From Sphingobacteriales bacterium (lineage in GTDB: Bacteria > Bacteroidota > Bacteroidia > Chitinophagales > Chitinophagaceae): a DNA stretch of 64,000 nt. The notes beneath the pieces are model-generated. The model ran no database searches. It was given only the letters and a program-made list of their open reading frames with translations, and had not been told where the DNA came from. The stretch covers positions 62,001-126,000 of the forward strand of contig SEFT01000005.1 in NCBI GenBank assembly GCA_004144175.1. Direction: 5' to 3'. The position numbers were made by a program, and so were the translations under genes. Position 1 is the first letter of the stretch; each line of letters begins with the position of its first letter. Shown piece by piece: positions 9,237 to 19,090 of the stretch.

Positions 9237-10497
9237 TTGATGAGTTAGAGGTAATAAAATCGTTCCTGCCTGCACTGTGTTTCAACATATGCTTTTGAAG
9301 CAACAGGAAGAACAAATATACAAATACTCCGAACTGCACCTCCAACAATGGCTCGACCAACAAAGGCGCAAATAGCATCAGCCATACGCAAAAGAAGTAG
9401 CGCCCGTTACGTCCTTTTTTTACAAGTGTTAAAGGCGCGAACACCCAAATAACGAAAAGCAACATGGCAGATATCCCGGCAGCCAGTGCGATAACCATGA
9501 ATTGGTTATGCGGTATCAGAACTTTTTCCTGGTCGACCTCGGGGTACCAATCTTTATATTTTGCGGTCATTTCAGTCATAAGGTCACCAGAGCCTACCCC
9601 CAAAACAGGATGTTCCTTAATGAGCTGCCAACCCAAACTGTAAGACATAAGACGACCTATATCGCTGTAATGTCCGCTTCTGTCACCTTCGTTGTAGCGC
9701 TCAATAGAATAAAAGAAATAGTCCCGCTTTTTCTTAAGCGTAGGGACATTCATAACGAGCAAGTAAACCGTAGCAAGCAGTACAGCTGATATGACTATAG
9801 CCAATACCTTACTTTTTCGCAGCCCGAAAGCTACAATCATCACAAAAACGAATATATAGAAAGATAATAGGCCCGTGCGAACAGCTAATATGTGTAGGAA
9901 GACTATAAATATAGCTACGGATATTCCTACAAAAATACGCAACCACAGCTCTTTAAGGTTTGGCCAGAAATACATACACCAAACCGAGAAGAGCGATAAG
10001 GTAAGGCTATACCTTATATGGTCTTTCTTAGCCAGCACCGGCAGGACATTCGACATATAATAACGCCATATATAGTATTCATAATCGCGAATAAGGAATG
10101 ATAAGCTGTAGCCAATACTAAACAACAACAGTGTACATGTGCTAGCTGTTAATATCTTCAATTGCTTTGCTGTAAACGCGGGAAGCATTGCAAATGCAAG
10201 CGGGAAGAAGATAATTACCAACTTGATCTCGACACGCGCAGCCGCAGCCGGCTTATCGTCGCTCCAAAAGAAAGACAGAAGGTACAATGCTATCCAACCC
10301 AGCGACAGCAGCCACCACTTTTCCTTTAGCCACATGCGGGGGTGTACGTTATAGAGCGCTGTTACGATGAATAGAATTACAGAAATAGATAGTAACGCCC
10401 GCGATACTAAAAAGCCCGCCATCATCAAAACCAAACATAGTATTGCTATATTGGTCTTCGATAACAGCTTATGATCAAGAAAAGTATTTTTGCTCAC
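9205..10497 (-). CDS. O-antigen ligase (Wzy_C/WaaL) family membrane protein
   Basis: 430 residues with about ten to twelve hydrophobic segments, starting MSKNTFLDHKLLSKTNIAILCLVLMMAGF. The long periplasmic loop typical of the family spans roughly residues 260-340 (RYNEGDRSGHYSDIGRLMSYSLGWQLIKEHPVLGVGSGDLM), including the H-P-x-x-G-x-G-x-G motif and a conserved HNQF motif (PEVDQEKVLIPHNQFM). Such proteins polymerise or ligate O-antigen or other glycans on undecaprenyl carriers. It is the first gene of the minus-strand run ending in lptC. No sugar gene cluster is adjacent, although a WecA-like enzyme lies 1.1 kb away. Confidence 0.83.
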   Translation of the reverse strand: MSKNTFLDHKLLSKTNIAILCLVLMMAGFLVSRALLSISVILFIVTALYNVHPRMWLKEKWWLLSLGWIALYLLSFFWSDDKPAAAARVEIKLVIIFFPLAFAMLPAFTAKQLKILTASTCTLLLFSIGYSLSFLIRDYEYYIWRYYMSNVLPVLAKKDHIRYSLTLSLFSVWCMYFWPNLKELWLRIFVGISVAIFIVFLHILAVRTGLLSFYIFVFVMIVAFGLRKSKVLAIVISAVLLATVYLLVMNVPTLKKKRDYFFYSIERYNEGDRSGHYSDIGRLMSYSLGWQLIKEHPVLGVGSGDLMTEMTAKYKDWYPEVDQEKVLIPHNQFMVIALAAGISAMLLFVIWVFAPLTLVKKGRNGRYFFCVWLMLFAPLLVEPLLEVQFGVFVYLFFLLLQKHMLKHSAGRNDFITSNSSNDQLHTHISA

Positions 10498-10538
10498 AGG
10501 TTGACAATGGTATACTAAACGTACGTAAACAGTTTTTA

Positions 10539-11450
10539 GTGCAGGACAAGATAAAACAACTTCTGGCAGAGATACAAACGGGCAGTTTCAGAGCGCTTGC
10601 AAGAGGCATCACAATTGTAGAGAATGAGCTACCCGGCTATCACGAATTGCTTGAAAGTCTTAATAATACGCAGCAGGCCAAAGTAATAGGTATAACCGGC
10701 CCACCCGGCGCGGGCAAAAGCACCCTTGTAAATGCGCTCCTGACATTTTGGACCTGTAACAACAAAAAAGTGGCGGTGATCGCTGTCGACCCTTCCTCTC
10801 CCTTTAATTATGGAGCACTGCTAGGTGACCGGATACGCATGAGCGAATTTTACAATAATGACAATGTATTTATACGCTCATTGGCGAGCCGCGGCGCACT
10901 GGGCGGACTAAACCCAAAGATCATCGAGATATCAGACCTGGTAAAAAACGGCGTATTTGATTACATATTAATAGAAACCGTTGGTGTTGGGCAAAGCGAA
11001 GTAGAAATAGCAGGATTGGCCGACTGCACGATCGTGGCACTGGTACCGGAGGCAGGCGATGAGATACAGACGCTGAAGGCAGGCATTATGGAGATCGCCA
11101 ATATCTTCGTGGTAAATAAGGCCGACCGCGAAATGGCTGATGCGATGTACCGCAGCCTTCGGATACTGGTACACGAAAAGGCTGTTGATGGAAAGGAAAT
11201 ACCTGTGGTGAAAACGATTGCCAGCAAACATACAGGTGTAGATGAACTGGACACAGCAATAACCGACTTCTTTGTTAACTACAACAAGATGACGGATAAT
11301 AGGTTGTACATGCTTACGGAAAAAAGCTGGCAGTTGATACAGGCGCACAAGATGCGACATACCAATAAGGCCGTCCTACGCAACGAACTATCGGACACTA
11401 TGCAGCAACCCGACTTCAACATATACAAGTTTATCAAAAAATATATCTAG
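10539..11450 (+). CDS. meaB: Methylmalonyl-CoA mutase-associated GTPase MeaB (ArgK family)
   Basis: G3E-family P-loop GTPase that protects and loads adenosylcobalamin-dependent methylmalonyl-CoA mutase. Visible motifs: RALARGITIVEN near the N-terminus, Walker A GITGPPGAGKSTLVNAL, VDPSSPFNYGALLGDRIRM, the ETVGVGQSE switch, and FVVNKADR (NKxD). I prefer GTG at 10539 (303 aa), giving the usual N-terminus (MQDKIKQLLAEIQTGSF) and no overlap with the divergent ligase gene; a longer frame from 10443 would overlap it by 55 bp. The mutase genes are not in the window. Confidence 0.9.
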   Translation: MQDKIKQLLAEIQTGSFRALARGITIVENELPGYHELLESLNNTQQAKVIGITGPPGAGKSTLVNALLTFWTCNNKKVAVIAVDPSSPFNYGALLGDRIRMSEFYNNDNVFIRSLASRGALGGLNPKIIEISDLVKNGVFDYILIETVGVGQSEVEIAGLADCTIVALVPEAGDEIQTLKAGIMEIANIFVVNKADREMADAMYRSLRILVHEKAVDGKEIPVVKTIASKHTGVDELDTAITDFFVNYNKMTDNRLYMLTEKSWQLIQAHKMRHTNKAVLRNELSDTMQQPDFNIYKFIKKYI

Positions 11451-11555
11451 CAAATTATCAGCAGGTGACACCACATAGGCAGCAAATACGGATATAATTG
11501 AAAATTAACCAGTTACACCTTTAGATTATACATCAAGATGTTTATCTTTAGGTCC

Positions 11556-11576
11556 CGGATCGTTTTGAACAATCCG
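11556..11576 (+). promoter_or_regulatory. Hairpin in the leader of the WecA/MraY-like gene
   Basis: CGGATCGTT and AACAATCCG form a stem with one wobble pair and a 3-nt loop, 50 bp before the start codon. A TATCTTTA sequence (close to the Bacteroidota -7 element TAnnTTTG) lies just upstream at about 11543-11550, so the hairpin would fall in the 5' leader. No T-run follows, so it is not an obvious terminator. Role unknown. Confidence 0.3.
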
Positions 11577-11625
11577 ATTTCGTTGTTGTTATAACCATTA
11601 CAGAACAGGAAATTCCGAGTTGTAC

Positions 11626-12747
11626 ATGATCCCATCTCAACCCGCTATCTTATATATTATTGCTTTTGTTTGCGCACTTGTTATCTGCTTGTCGTCTATT
11701 CCACGTATTATTTACGTGTCATCGCGCAAACGGCTTTTCGATGTGCCCGATAATCAGCGGAAGCTGCATACGCGCGTAGTGCCCAATCTTGGCGGACTAG
11801 GAATATTCTTTGCATATATCATTACAGCATCATTCTTTGTAATGCCGGGTAGTTTTAACGATTGGCATTTTATTGCAGCTGCTTGCCTGTTGCTTTTTTT
11901 ACTAGGTATCGTAGATGACCTTATTTCGTTAAGCCCTTCTAAAAAATTTCTGGCTCAATTCATACCGTCGGTTATCATAGTGTTCTTTGCGAATATCCGC
12001 CTTACATCGCTACATGGGCTCTTTGGCATTCATGAGCTTCCCTATTGGATCAGTATTGGATTCAGCATCGTTGGTTGCGTATTTGTTACCAATGCGTTCA
12101 ACCTGATAGATGGTGTAGACGGACTGGCCGGTTCCTGTGGCCTGCTGTATTGTTTATTCCTGGGTACTTGCCTGGCATCGATGGGTAAAGTAAGCGAAGC
12201 AGTAGTTGCTTTTAGCATGGCTGGCGCTATTGTCGGGTTCCTGAGATACAATATTGCTCCTGCCAGGATATTTATGGGCGATACAGGATCGCTTATGATC
12301 GGGTTTATAGTCTCGGTGCTCGCTATCCTCTTTATTAACAGCTACGATCCTGCAACATATAGTAGCACCATTCTTTCCAACTACATCACAACGCCACAGG
12401 CACTCTTGGCAACGGGTCTTGCGGTCCTTTCGGTGCCTGTATTTGATTGTTTCAGAGTATTTGTTACCAGAATAGCAACGGGTGGTTCGCCTTTCCGTGC
12501 CGACCGCATACATATACATCACTACCTACAGGATGCAGGCTTGAAAGCTACGCAACTGGATGTTTGTATCGTGCTGCTGAACGCCTTGATAATCGGTGTT
12601 ACTATAGCTATGCAGAACTTCGACACCACATTGATCGTTGCTTGTCAGCTAGCGTTATACCTGGTAACCTTTGTAGTGCTGGCATATATCAGGAAGACAA
12701 AAATCAGGGCTAAAGCGCAATTGTCACATGCGGTAAAGGGCGCATAA
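11626..12747 (+). CDS. MraY/WecA-family undecaprenyl-phosphate sugar-1-phosphate transferase
   Basis: 373 residues, polytopic, with about eleven membrane segments. Family motifs: RKLHTRVVPNLGGLGIF (substrate/lipid site), FLLGIVDDLISLSPSKKFLAQ (the DD motif), NAFNLIDGVDGLAGSCG (NxxNxxDGxDGLA) and IFMGDTGSLMIGF, then HIHHYLQDAGL matching the HIHH carbohydrate-recognition motif of the WecA branch. It transfers a HexNAc-1-phosphate onto the C55 carrier to start O-antigen or capsule synthesis. ATG at 11626; an alternative TTG lies two codons earlier. It converges on the periplasmic binding protein gene with a 14-bp gap. Confidence 0.9.
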   Translation: MIPSQPAILYIIAFVCALVICLSSIPRIIYVSSRKRLFDVPDNQRKLHTRVVPNLGGLGIFFAYIITASFFVMPGSFNDWHFIAAACLLLFLLGIVDDLISLSPSKKFLAQFIPSVIIVFFANIRLTSLHGLFGIHELPYWISIGFSIVGCVFVTNAFNLIDGVDGLAGSCGLLYCLFLGTCLASMGKVSEAVVAFSMAGAIVGFLRYNIAPARIFMGDTGSLMIGFIVSVLAILFINSYDPATYSSTILSNYITTPQALLATGLAVLSVPVFDCFRVFVTRIATGGSPFRADRIHIHHYLQDAGLKATQLDVCIVLLNALIIGVTIAMQNFDTTLIVACQLALYLVTFVVLAYIRKTKIRAKAQLSHAVKGA

Positions 12748-12761
12748 GCAGCCTTTTCTCT

Positions 12762-14066
12762 CTACTCTACTGTAAACGACCCGTCTTTGTAGCGATACAG
12801 ATGAACGTGCATATTCTCATTGTACAGCAGATTTCCGCTTGCATCCCATTTAGGCTTTATTTCGTAGCGGGTAAAGGGCGCAATGCCGTTGTCATTCAGT
12901 TTTTCGTTGAAGATGGTACCGTACTTATTTAGCAGATATGCAAACCAATACATAGTTTCATAACCACGGTACACCATTTCGCCGGGTTTGCTGCTGCCGT
13001 AGGCTTTCTTGTACATAGCCGCTATGGACTGGCCGGAGGCCGTAGAACCATCGAAATAAAAAGGAGCAGTGATGTTAATGGTTACATTCGCATAAGACCC
13101 AGTCTTCCGAAGCCCGGATAGCGATCGCCACGAAGGCATGCCATACACCTCAAAGTCGTACTGCGGAAACCATTGCGAGAGCTGTTGTAACAGAGACTCA
13201 GCATATGCAACATCAAGCACCGCAACGGTAATTACATTTACCGAATTACTATCGAATAATGGAGTAAGTTGCTGCTTTGTGGGTAGCGTGTTAGCTAACA
13301 CTTGCTGGTAAGAAATGTCTTTATCGGCGGTAACGTACTCATAGGCCTCCTTGTCTACCGGCACCGAGTTGCGATAATAAAGCACTGTTTTTTTGTTTTT
13401 GTACTTCCGCCCCAGCCTATCTACTATCCACTTACAATGCGTTTCCAGTGATGGCTGCATTAGTATAAAATAAGGATTTTCCTTTGTGTCGGCATCCGAT
13501 GGAGACAAGGCCGAAATGAAATTGACCTTGTTCTTATTGGCCAGCTTTGCTACACCGCCTATCTGCTGCGATTGTACAGCGCCTATAATGAGATCAGATG
13601 AATCCAATATTTTTTTAGCTAATAGAGCTTCCGGGGTATGTTTAGAATCTGTGATATCGTGCACATACACGTCAATATTGTAGCCCTGTCCATCCAAAGT
13701 ATCAGCTGCCAGCTTCAACCCCTCGTAGAAGTCCATACCAGATACTGCCTTATCGGGGAAGCGGCCTTTGTTGACCGGTTTCCCGTCAACCACCAATTCG
13801 TCGAGATATAGCGGTACCAGGACATCTATCCTGTATCGCTGTTTGGTAACAGATTTCGGGTAGTTTATATCAAACTTTTTCTTTGTGTTGGTAGTGGTTT
13901 TCGGCGCGGCTGGCTTATCTTTTTTAACCGCAGGCTTCTTTACGGGCGTTTTGCGCTTGGGCTCATCCTTACCGAATAACTTTTTCCAAAACTGGGCTTC
14001 TGCTTGCTGGCTATGGCCAACAAACAGAAGCGTAAATAAGAAAATCAGTTTGACATGTTTCTTCAT
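12762..14066 (-). CDS. Periplasmic binding protein type 1-like protein (ABC amino-acid receptor fold), guaA-linked
   Basis: 434 residues from ATG 14066, with signal peptide MKKHVKLIFLFTLLFVGHSQQAEA. A Lys/Pro/Thr-rich linker (about residues 30-65) is followed by a two-lobe type 1 periplasmic-binding fold (YRIDVLVPLYLDEL; DFYEGLKLAADTL; DLIIGAVQSQQIGGVAKLANKNKVNFISALSP; MVYRGYETMYWFAYLLNKYG). Bacteroidota often have such a protein, sometimes with LysM repeats, next to guaA; no LysM is visible here. No permease or ATPase is nearby, so transport is doubtful and the ligand is unknown. It begins 14 bp after guaA and is probably cotranscribed. Confidence 0.8.
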   Translation of the reverse strand: MKKHVKLIFLFTLLFVGHSQQAEAQFWKKLFGKDEPKRKTPVKKPAVKKDKPAAPKTTTNTKKKFDINYPKSVTKQRYRIDVLVPLYLDELVVDGKPVNKGRFPDKAVSGMDFYEGLKLAADTLDGQGYNIDVYVHDITDSKHTPEALLAKKILDSSDLIIGAVQSQQIGGVAKLANKNKVNFISALSPSDADTKENPYFILMQPSLETHCKWIVDRLGRKYKNKKTVLYYRNSVPVDKEAYEYVTADKDISYQQVLANTLPTKQQLTPLFDSNSVNVITVAVLDVAYAESLLQQLSQWFPQYDFEVYGMPSWRSLSGLRKTGSYANVTINITAPFYFDGSTASGQSIAAMYKKAYGSSKPGEMVYRGYETMYWFAYLLNKYGTIFNEKLNDNGIAPFTRYEIKPKWDASGNLLYNENMHVHLYRYKDGSFTVE

Positions 14067-14080
14067 GGTATTGCTAGTCT

Positions 14081-15619
14081 CTATTCCCACTCAATAGTTG
14101 CCGGTGGCTTAGAGCTTATGTCGTAAACCACACGGTTGATGCCTCTTACCTGGTTGATTATATCGTTCGACATCTTGCCAAGCAAGTCGTAAGGCAGGTG
14201 TGCCCAATCAGCCGTCATACCATCTACCGAAGTAACGGCACGCAGCGCCACGGTGAATTCGTAAGTACGCTCATCGCCCATTACACCTACACTCTGTACA
14301 GGCAGTAATATTGCGCCAGCTTGCCATACCTGGCTATAGTAGCCACTATCGCGCAAGTGTTGCGTGTAGATAGCATCCGCCTCTTGTAGCAGTTTTACTT
14401 TCTCTTCGCTCACCGCACCCAGTATGCGTATGCCGAGACCCGGACCCGGGAACGGGTGACGCTGCAGGAAGATATCATCGATACCCAGCTGGCGACCTAT
14501 TCTCCGCACTTCATCTTTGAAGAGGTAACGCAAAGGCTCAACCAGCGACATATGCATGATCTCCGGCAGGCCACCTACGTTGTGGTGCGATTTAATGGTT
14601 TGGGAAGGGCCGTTTACCGATACTGATTCGATAACGTCAGGATAGATGGTACCCTGCCCCAGGAATTTCACATCCTTTATCTTGATAGCTTCTTCGTGGA
14701 ATACATCGATGAACAACCGACCAATGATCTTCCTCTTTTGCTCGGGATCAGACACACCATCCAAATCTTTGTAGAAACGCTGGCGGGCATCGATGCCCTG
14801 CGTATTAAGGCCAAGATGCTTGTAACCTTCCATTACCTGCTCAAACTCATTCTTGCGGAGCAGGCCATTGTCTACAAATATGCAATAAAGGTTGTCGCCA
14901 ATAGCCCTGTGTATCAGCGTAGCAGCTACCGTAGAATCTACGCCACCGCTCAACGCCATTACTACCTTGCTATCTCCTACTTCACTTTTTATGCGTGCAA
15001 CTGTTTCTTCGATGAAAGCAGCCGGTGTCCAGTCTTGCTTACAGCAGCATACATCCGTCACAAAGTTCTTCAGCAACTGGCGTCCGTCGGTGCTGTGCGT
15101 CACCTCTGGGTGAAACTGGATGCCGTACACTGCATTTTTCGCAAAATCAGCGCTGGCCTTATACGCAGCCACCGGTATTGCTTCCGTATGGGCAATGATA
15201 TTGAACCCTGCAGGTAGTTCCCCGATAGAATCGCTGTGGCTCATCCATACCTGCGAACCATCGCTGATGGTAGCCAATAGCGGATCGTCTACCATACCTT
15301 GCAAGTGCGCACGGCCATACTCACGGTGTGTAGACTTACCTACCGAACCGCCGTACTGCTGTGCAACAAGCTGCGCGCCGTAGCATACACCCAGCACAGG
15401 CAGTTGATCGGCCATTGCCTTTATATCAGGCTTGGGAGCATTGGGGTCGTTTACAGAAAATGGGCTACCCGAAAGGATGATACCCTTCAGGTTTGGCTCG
15501 TACTGTATCGGCTTGGTACAAGGCTGTATCTCGCAATATATATTCAGTTCGCGAATGCCACGCGCTATAAGCTGTGTGTACTGCGAACCAAAATCTAATA
15601 TTAAAATCTTATCGTTCAT
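14081..15619 (-). CDS. guaA: GMP synthase (glutamine-hydrolysing)
   Basis: Converts XMP to GMP using ATP and glutamine. 512 residues. Class I glutaminase domain with nucleophile Cys79 (GVCYGAQL) and the His170/Glu172 pair (FHPEVTHS); ATP-pyrophosphatase P-loop SGGVDST at 224-230; C-terminal dimerisation domain ending [17 protein letters not shown], the hallmark GuaA tail. All catalytic residues are present. It lies between DUF3467 (39 bp upstream) and the binding-protein gene (14 bp downstream). Confidence 0.97.
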   Translation of the reverse strand: MNDKILILDFGSQYTQLIARGIRELNIYCEIQPCTKPIQYEPNLKGIILSGSPFSVNDPNAPKPDIKAMADQLPVLGVCYGAQLVAQQYGGSVGKSTHREYGRAHLQGMVDDPLLATISDGSQVWMSHSDSIGELPAGFNIIAHTEAIPVAAYKASADFAKNAVYGIQFHPEVTHSTDGRQLLKNFVTDVCCCKQDWTPAAFIEETVARIKSEVGDSKVVMALSGGVDSTVAATLIHRAIGDNLYCIFVDNGLLRKNEFEQVMEGYKHLGLNTQGIDARQRFYKDLDGVSDPEQKRKIIGRLFIDVFHEEAIKIKDVKFLGQGTIYPDVIESVSVNGPSQTIKSHHNVGGLPEIMHMSLVEPLRYLFKDEVRRIGRQLGIDDIFLQRHPFPGPGLGIRILGAVSEEKVKLLQEADAIYTQHLRDSGYYSQVWQAGAILLPVQSVGVMGDERTYEFTVALRAVTSVDGMTADWAHLPYDLLGKMSNDIINQVRGINRVVYDISSKPPATIEWE

Positions 15620-15658
15620 ACGACGTTGCTAATGAGTATTAGTATAGTTTTCCGGAGC

Positions 15659-15976
15659 TTATGCCTGGCCGGTAGTACCGCCAAAGTTGAACGGAACATT
15701 TACCTGCTCCTGCTCTTTAATGGTGCCATGCTGCGCTTCGAAACGTTTTACGTTCTCTACCAGTGCGCGCATCAGGCGTTTAGCGTGTTGCGGCGTCATT
15801 ACCACGCGCGACTTCACCTTTGCCTTCGGTACATTCGGCATTACGTTCACGAAATCGAGCACAAATTCGGCGAATGAATGTGTTACGATAACCAGGTTAG
15901 AATAAACACCTTCCGACATTTCTTCTGTCAATTCTATATTTAGCTGCTGTTCCTGTGGCTGTTGGTCTTGCATCAT
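15659..15976 (-). CDS. DUF3467 domain protein
   Basis: 105 residues from ATG 15976 (a second ATG follows immediately). Contains the DUF3467 core: GVYSNLVIVTHSFAEFVLDFVNVMPNVPKAKVKSRVVMTP then QHAKRLMRALVENVKRFEAQHG. These small soluble proteins are widespread in Bacteroidota, and I know of no established function. A Gln-rich N-terminus (QDQQPQEQQ) precedes the domain. It is first gene of the run that continues into guaA, 39 bp downstream, and is divergent from gldD. Confidence 0.82.
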   Translation of the reverse strand: MMQDQQPQEQQLNIELTEEMSEGVYSNLVIVTHSFAEFVLDFVNVMPNVPKAKVKSRVVMTPQHAKRLMRALVENVKRFEAQHGTIKEQEQVNVPFNFGGTTGQA

Positions 15977-16102
15977 TAAAGTTTTTAGAGGATGTGGCTG
16001 CAAAATTAGCAAAAGAAACGCACTCCTTTTAGTTAAGGCCAGGATTATTACCTGAATGTAGCCGTTTCTGCAATAAAACAGTTTTGATTAGCTTTGACGG
16101 AT

Positions 16103-16693
16103 ATGATGCGCATTTCAGCCTTCCTGTTTTCAACTGTGTTCTTATTGTCTTGCCGACCCGAAACCTACGTGCCTAAACCGCGCGGTTATTATCTGGTCGA
16201 CTTTCCCGAACATGCATATAGGCCGTTTGATGCGCCAGGGTTTCCCTATCGCTTTCAGTACCCTACTTATGGCAATGTTATAAAAGACACCAGTTTTTTC
16301 GGCGAAAAGCCCGATAACCCCTACTGGATGAATATTGACTTTACTTCACTGGGCGGTATTGTGTATATGACGTATAAAGAAATAACACCATCGCAACCGC
16401 TGATAAAGCTGATAGGTGATGCATACGAAATGACGCAGTTCCACACTAAGAAAGCAGACTATATAGCGCCTTTTAAAATAGAACGACACGATGCAAGGGT
16501 ATATGGTGAGCTGTATAATGTGACCGGAAATGCAGCTTCGGCCTACCAATTTTACGTGACAGATTCTGCAAAGCACTTCATACACGGCTCGCTTTACTTC
16601 GATGTTATGCCAAATGCTGATTCTTTGAAACCCGTTAACGAGTTCCTGCGCAAAGACATGGAGCAAATGTTGCAGACTTTGGAATGGAAATAA
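16103..16693 (+). CDS. gldD: Gliding-motility lipoprotein GldD
   Basis: 196 residues. Signal peptide with lipobox FLLSC (MMRISAFLFSTVFLLSCRPETY), then the family signature PKPRGYYLVDFPEHAYRPFD and YGNVIKDTSFFGEKPDNPYWMNIDF. GldD is required for gliding and type IX secretion in Flavobacterium; its biochemical role is not settled. Two adjacent ATGs at 16103 and 16106 are equivalent starts. No other gld or spr gene is in the window. The presence of T9SS cargo genes a few kb away agrees with a working T9SS. Confidence 0.86.
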   Translation: MMRISAFLFSTVFLLSCRPETYVPKPRGYYLVDFPEHAYRPFDAPGFPYRFQYPTYGNVIKDTSFFGEKPDNPYWMNIDFTSLGGIVYMTYKEITPSQPLIKLIGDAYEMTQFHTKKADYIAPFKIERHDARVYGELYNVTGNAASAYQFYVTDSAKHFIHGSLYFDVMPNADSLKPVNEFLRKDMEQMLQTLEWK

Positions 16694-16711
16694 AAAGATA
16701 ACAGGCGAAAA

Positions 16712-18808
16712 CTATACTTTCCTTACATAGTTGTTGTACTGGTCGGGCAGGTATACGTAGAAGGTGGTTCCCTTCCCTACCTGGCTATCGAACCATATCT
16801 TACCACCGTGTACATCTATTATCTGCTTAGATATAGACAATCCTAGTCCGTAAGGCTCTTCGCCCGATGTACCTATTCGTTTAGCCTCCGTAAACAGGTC
16901 GAATACCTTCCCTTTCAGATCATCAGGTATACCAATACCGTGGTCGGTTACTGATATAGTAGCGCCCCTACGCTCGGTATGTACCTTAATATTGATCTGC
17001 GACTGGCCAGGGCTGAACTTAATGGCGTTATTGATAAGGTTGTTGACCACGCGCGAAACCTTATCGCGATTGATCTTGAGTTTAATTGACTTCTCGGGCA
17101 ACTGCATAGATATACGCTGCTTCTTCTCCGCCGCGCGGAAACGGAGCACCTCCACATTTTTGCTCACCACCTCGTTCAGATCTACCCACTCCTTTATCAT
17201 CAGCTCGGTATTGAGCGTAGCAACATCCAGCAGCTCCTTAGTGAGGCTGAGGGCATTATTGCAGGAGTTGCGGATAAGCTCTATATATTCCAGTTGCTCT
17301 TCAGAAAGGTTCTCGCGTTCGGACAATATCAGCTCTGTCAGCGATAATGAGATATTCATTGGACTCCTTAGGTCATGCGATACTGCCTTTAGGATGCGGT
17401 CTTTCTCTTCATCGGCCTTTTGCAGTTCCATCAGCACCTGCTCCAGCTTGCCTTTTTGTTCCTTTACCTGGGCGTTAGCGGCAGTCAGCTGCTGTACGTT
17501 GTCCTTAGTCTTTTTCCAGGTATAGATAAGCTGCGAGAAGATGATGGCTGCCATCACGAAGATAAGCACCGCAATAACCAATGAGATGTTCCTTACCTCC
17601 GTTTGCTTATTCAGGTCTTCTATCTGGTATTGTTTCTCCAGACTGGCTACTCCCTCGCCTATGTCGCGAAGTAGTACGTTTTTATTTACCTTCCGGATAG
17701 AGTCACTAAGTGAAACATAATGACTAAGATGCGCATAGGCTGCCTGGGACTCACCGATAGACTTCAGGTACTGCCACATCAGGTTGTGGTAACCAACCTG
17801 TACCTCTTTGTTGCCGTGGTCCACGTCAATAGCCTTTATTTCGTTCAACACCTTGCTCATTTCCTCGTGACGGCCTTGTTCAAGATACAAGGCAGCGAGT
17901 TTGAGTCGCGTAGATTGCGCATCGTGCGGGTCATAGGAATGCTGGCTATTCATACCGATGCTGCTTAGCATCAGCATTTCTGCAGTATCTTTCCTGCCCA
18001 ATGCACTGTAGGCGGATGCCATGTTACCCCAAATAACAGCCTTAGCAGTGTTGCAAAGCCTTACCCGAGACGTCACGTAACCATTACAGCTGGTATCGAT
18101 CACGTACAAAGCCTTATGATAATACACCAATGCACTATCGGGCATATCCAGCTTGTAATAGCACAACCCTATATTATCCAGTATCTCCTGCTTGCGGTAG
18201 AAAAAGGCAAAGTCGCTGTTGCAGGCCGATGTCTCGAAATAAGCTTGTTTGAATGAGCGTACAGCATTGCTAAACTGCTCGTCCTTGTACAGCACCATAC
18301 CTATGCGGTAGTCGTAATACGCAAGCCTGCAGGCATCTTTCTGTGTTTTAGCTATGGTCTTAGCTTTATAGTAGTATTTGTAGGCGTCCTCATAATACCC
18401 TTCATCAAACAGAAGATCGCCCATGAAGTAGTTGGCTTCTGCATACTCCGCGGCCATTTCATCAGTATTGTCGGTATATTCAATTAGCACCAACATACTA
18501 TCTACATATGATTTGGCGGTATTGTGCCTGTTTACGCGGTTGTAATGGTCGTAAAGGAAGTTGTAGTATTGAAACCGGTCTCTAACGCTTACATAACCAG
18601 AGGATTCGTATACCGAATCTAAGAACTTAATCGACTGGTTCGTGTAACCGGAATCAAACTTCTGCGTAGCAACCTCTATTGCTTCGTGCAGCTGGGGGGA
18701 AATGAGCACATCTCTCTTATCATCGGTGCTACTGCACGACGTAAAGAGGATGGTTATAATAACGGAGAATAATAAAATGCTTTTTAGATAAACTAATCTA
18801 TCACGCAT
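16712..18808 (-). CDS. TPR-containing sensor histidine kinase
   Basis: 698 residues. The N-terminal leader ends in a lipobox-like LFTSC, then about 330 residues of tetratricopeptide-like helical repeats (EANYFMGDLLFDEGYYEDAYKYYYKA; LDNIGLCYYKLDMPDSALVYYHKAL), one transmembrane helix (ISLVIAVLIFVMAAIIFSQ, about 410-428), a coiled coil, HisKA with phospho-acceptor His478 (VSHDLRSPMN) and HATPase with N box NNLINNAIKFS, G1 DHGIGIP and G2 GLGLSISK. The sensor part faces the periplasm. No response regulator is adjacent, so the partner is unknown. It converges on gldD with an 18-bp gap. Confidence 0.9.
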   Translation of the reverse strand: MRDRLVYLKSILLFSVIITILFTSCSSTDDKRDVLISPQLHEAIEVATQKFDSGYTNQSIKFLDSVYESSGYVSVRDRFQYYNFLYDHYNRVNRHNTAKSYVDSMLVLIEYTDNTDEMAAEYAEANYFMGDLLFDEGYYEDAYKYYYKAKTIAKTQKDACRLAYYDYRIGMVLYKDEQFSNAVRSFKQAYFETSACNSDFAFFYRKQEILDNIGLCYYKLDMPDSALVYYHKALYVIDTSCNGYVTSRVRLCNTAKAVIWGNMASAYSALGRKDTAEMLMLSSIGMNSQHSYDPHDAQSTRLKLAALYLEQGRHEEMSKVLNEIKAIDVDHGNKEVQVGYHNLMWQYLKSIGESQAAYAHLSHYVSLSDSIRKVNKNVLLRDIGEGVASLEKQYQIEDLNKQTEVRNISLVIAVLIFVMAAIIFSQLIYTWKKTKDNVQQLTAANAQVKEQKGKLEQVLMELQKADEEKDRILKAVSHDLRSPMNISLSLTELILSERENLSEEQLEYIELIRNSCNNALSLTKELLDVATLNTELMIKEWVDLNEVVSKNVEVLRFRAAEKKQRISMQLPEKSIKLKINRDKVSRVVNNLINNAIKFSPGQSQINIKVHTERRGATISVTDHGIGIPDDLKGKVFDLFTEAKRIGTSGEEPYGLGLSISKQIIDVHGGKIWFDSQVGKGTTFYVYLPDQYNNYVRKV

Positions 18809-19018
18809 TGCATTGGGTTTTCCTGGCTTAGAACTATGAACAATTTGCTATCAATCTACCTGTCGTCTATCAATTAACGGCCAAACTTAATGTTTTTTCG
18901 TAATCGATAGCTCTGTTTACAAGGCTGTTAATCAATCATTAACACAAAGGTACTTAATAATACAGCCAGCTATTGGAAAAATGGGGTGTAAACTAGATAT
19001 TTGCAGCCGAATAGCGAT

Positions 19019-19090
19019 GGCCTCGTAGTTCAATGGATAGAATAGAAGTTTCCTAAACTTTAGATCCAAGTTCGATTCTTGGCGAGGCTA
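19019..19090 (+). tRNA. tRNA-Arg (anticodon CCT)
   Basis: Full cloverleaf folded by eye. Acceptor 19019-19025 with 19083-19089 (first pair G-U); D stem GTTC/GAAT; anticodon stem GAAGT/ACTTT with loop TTCCTAA, so the anticodon is CCT at 19052-19054 and reads AGG; T arm CCAAG-TTCGATT-CTTGG; discriminator A. CCA is not encoded. A hairpin terminator follows within 4 bp. Confidence 0.95.

Noticed and set aside
10443-10538. Longer N-terminus for MeaB starting at 10443
   Set aside because: Would overlap the divergent ligase gene by 55 bp and adds residues unlike the family; GTG 10539 fits better.
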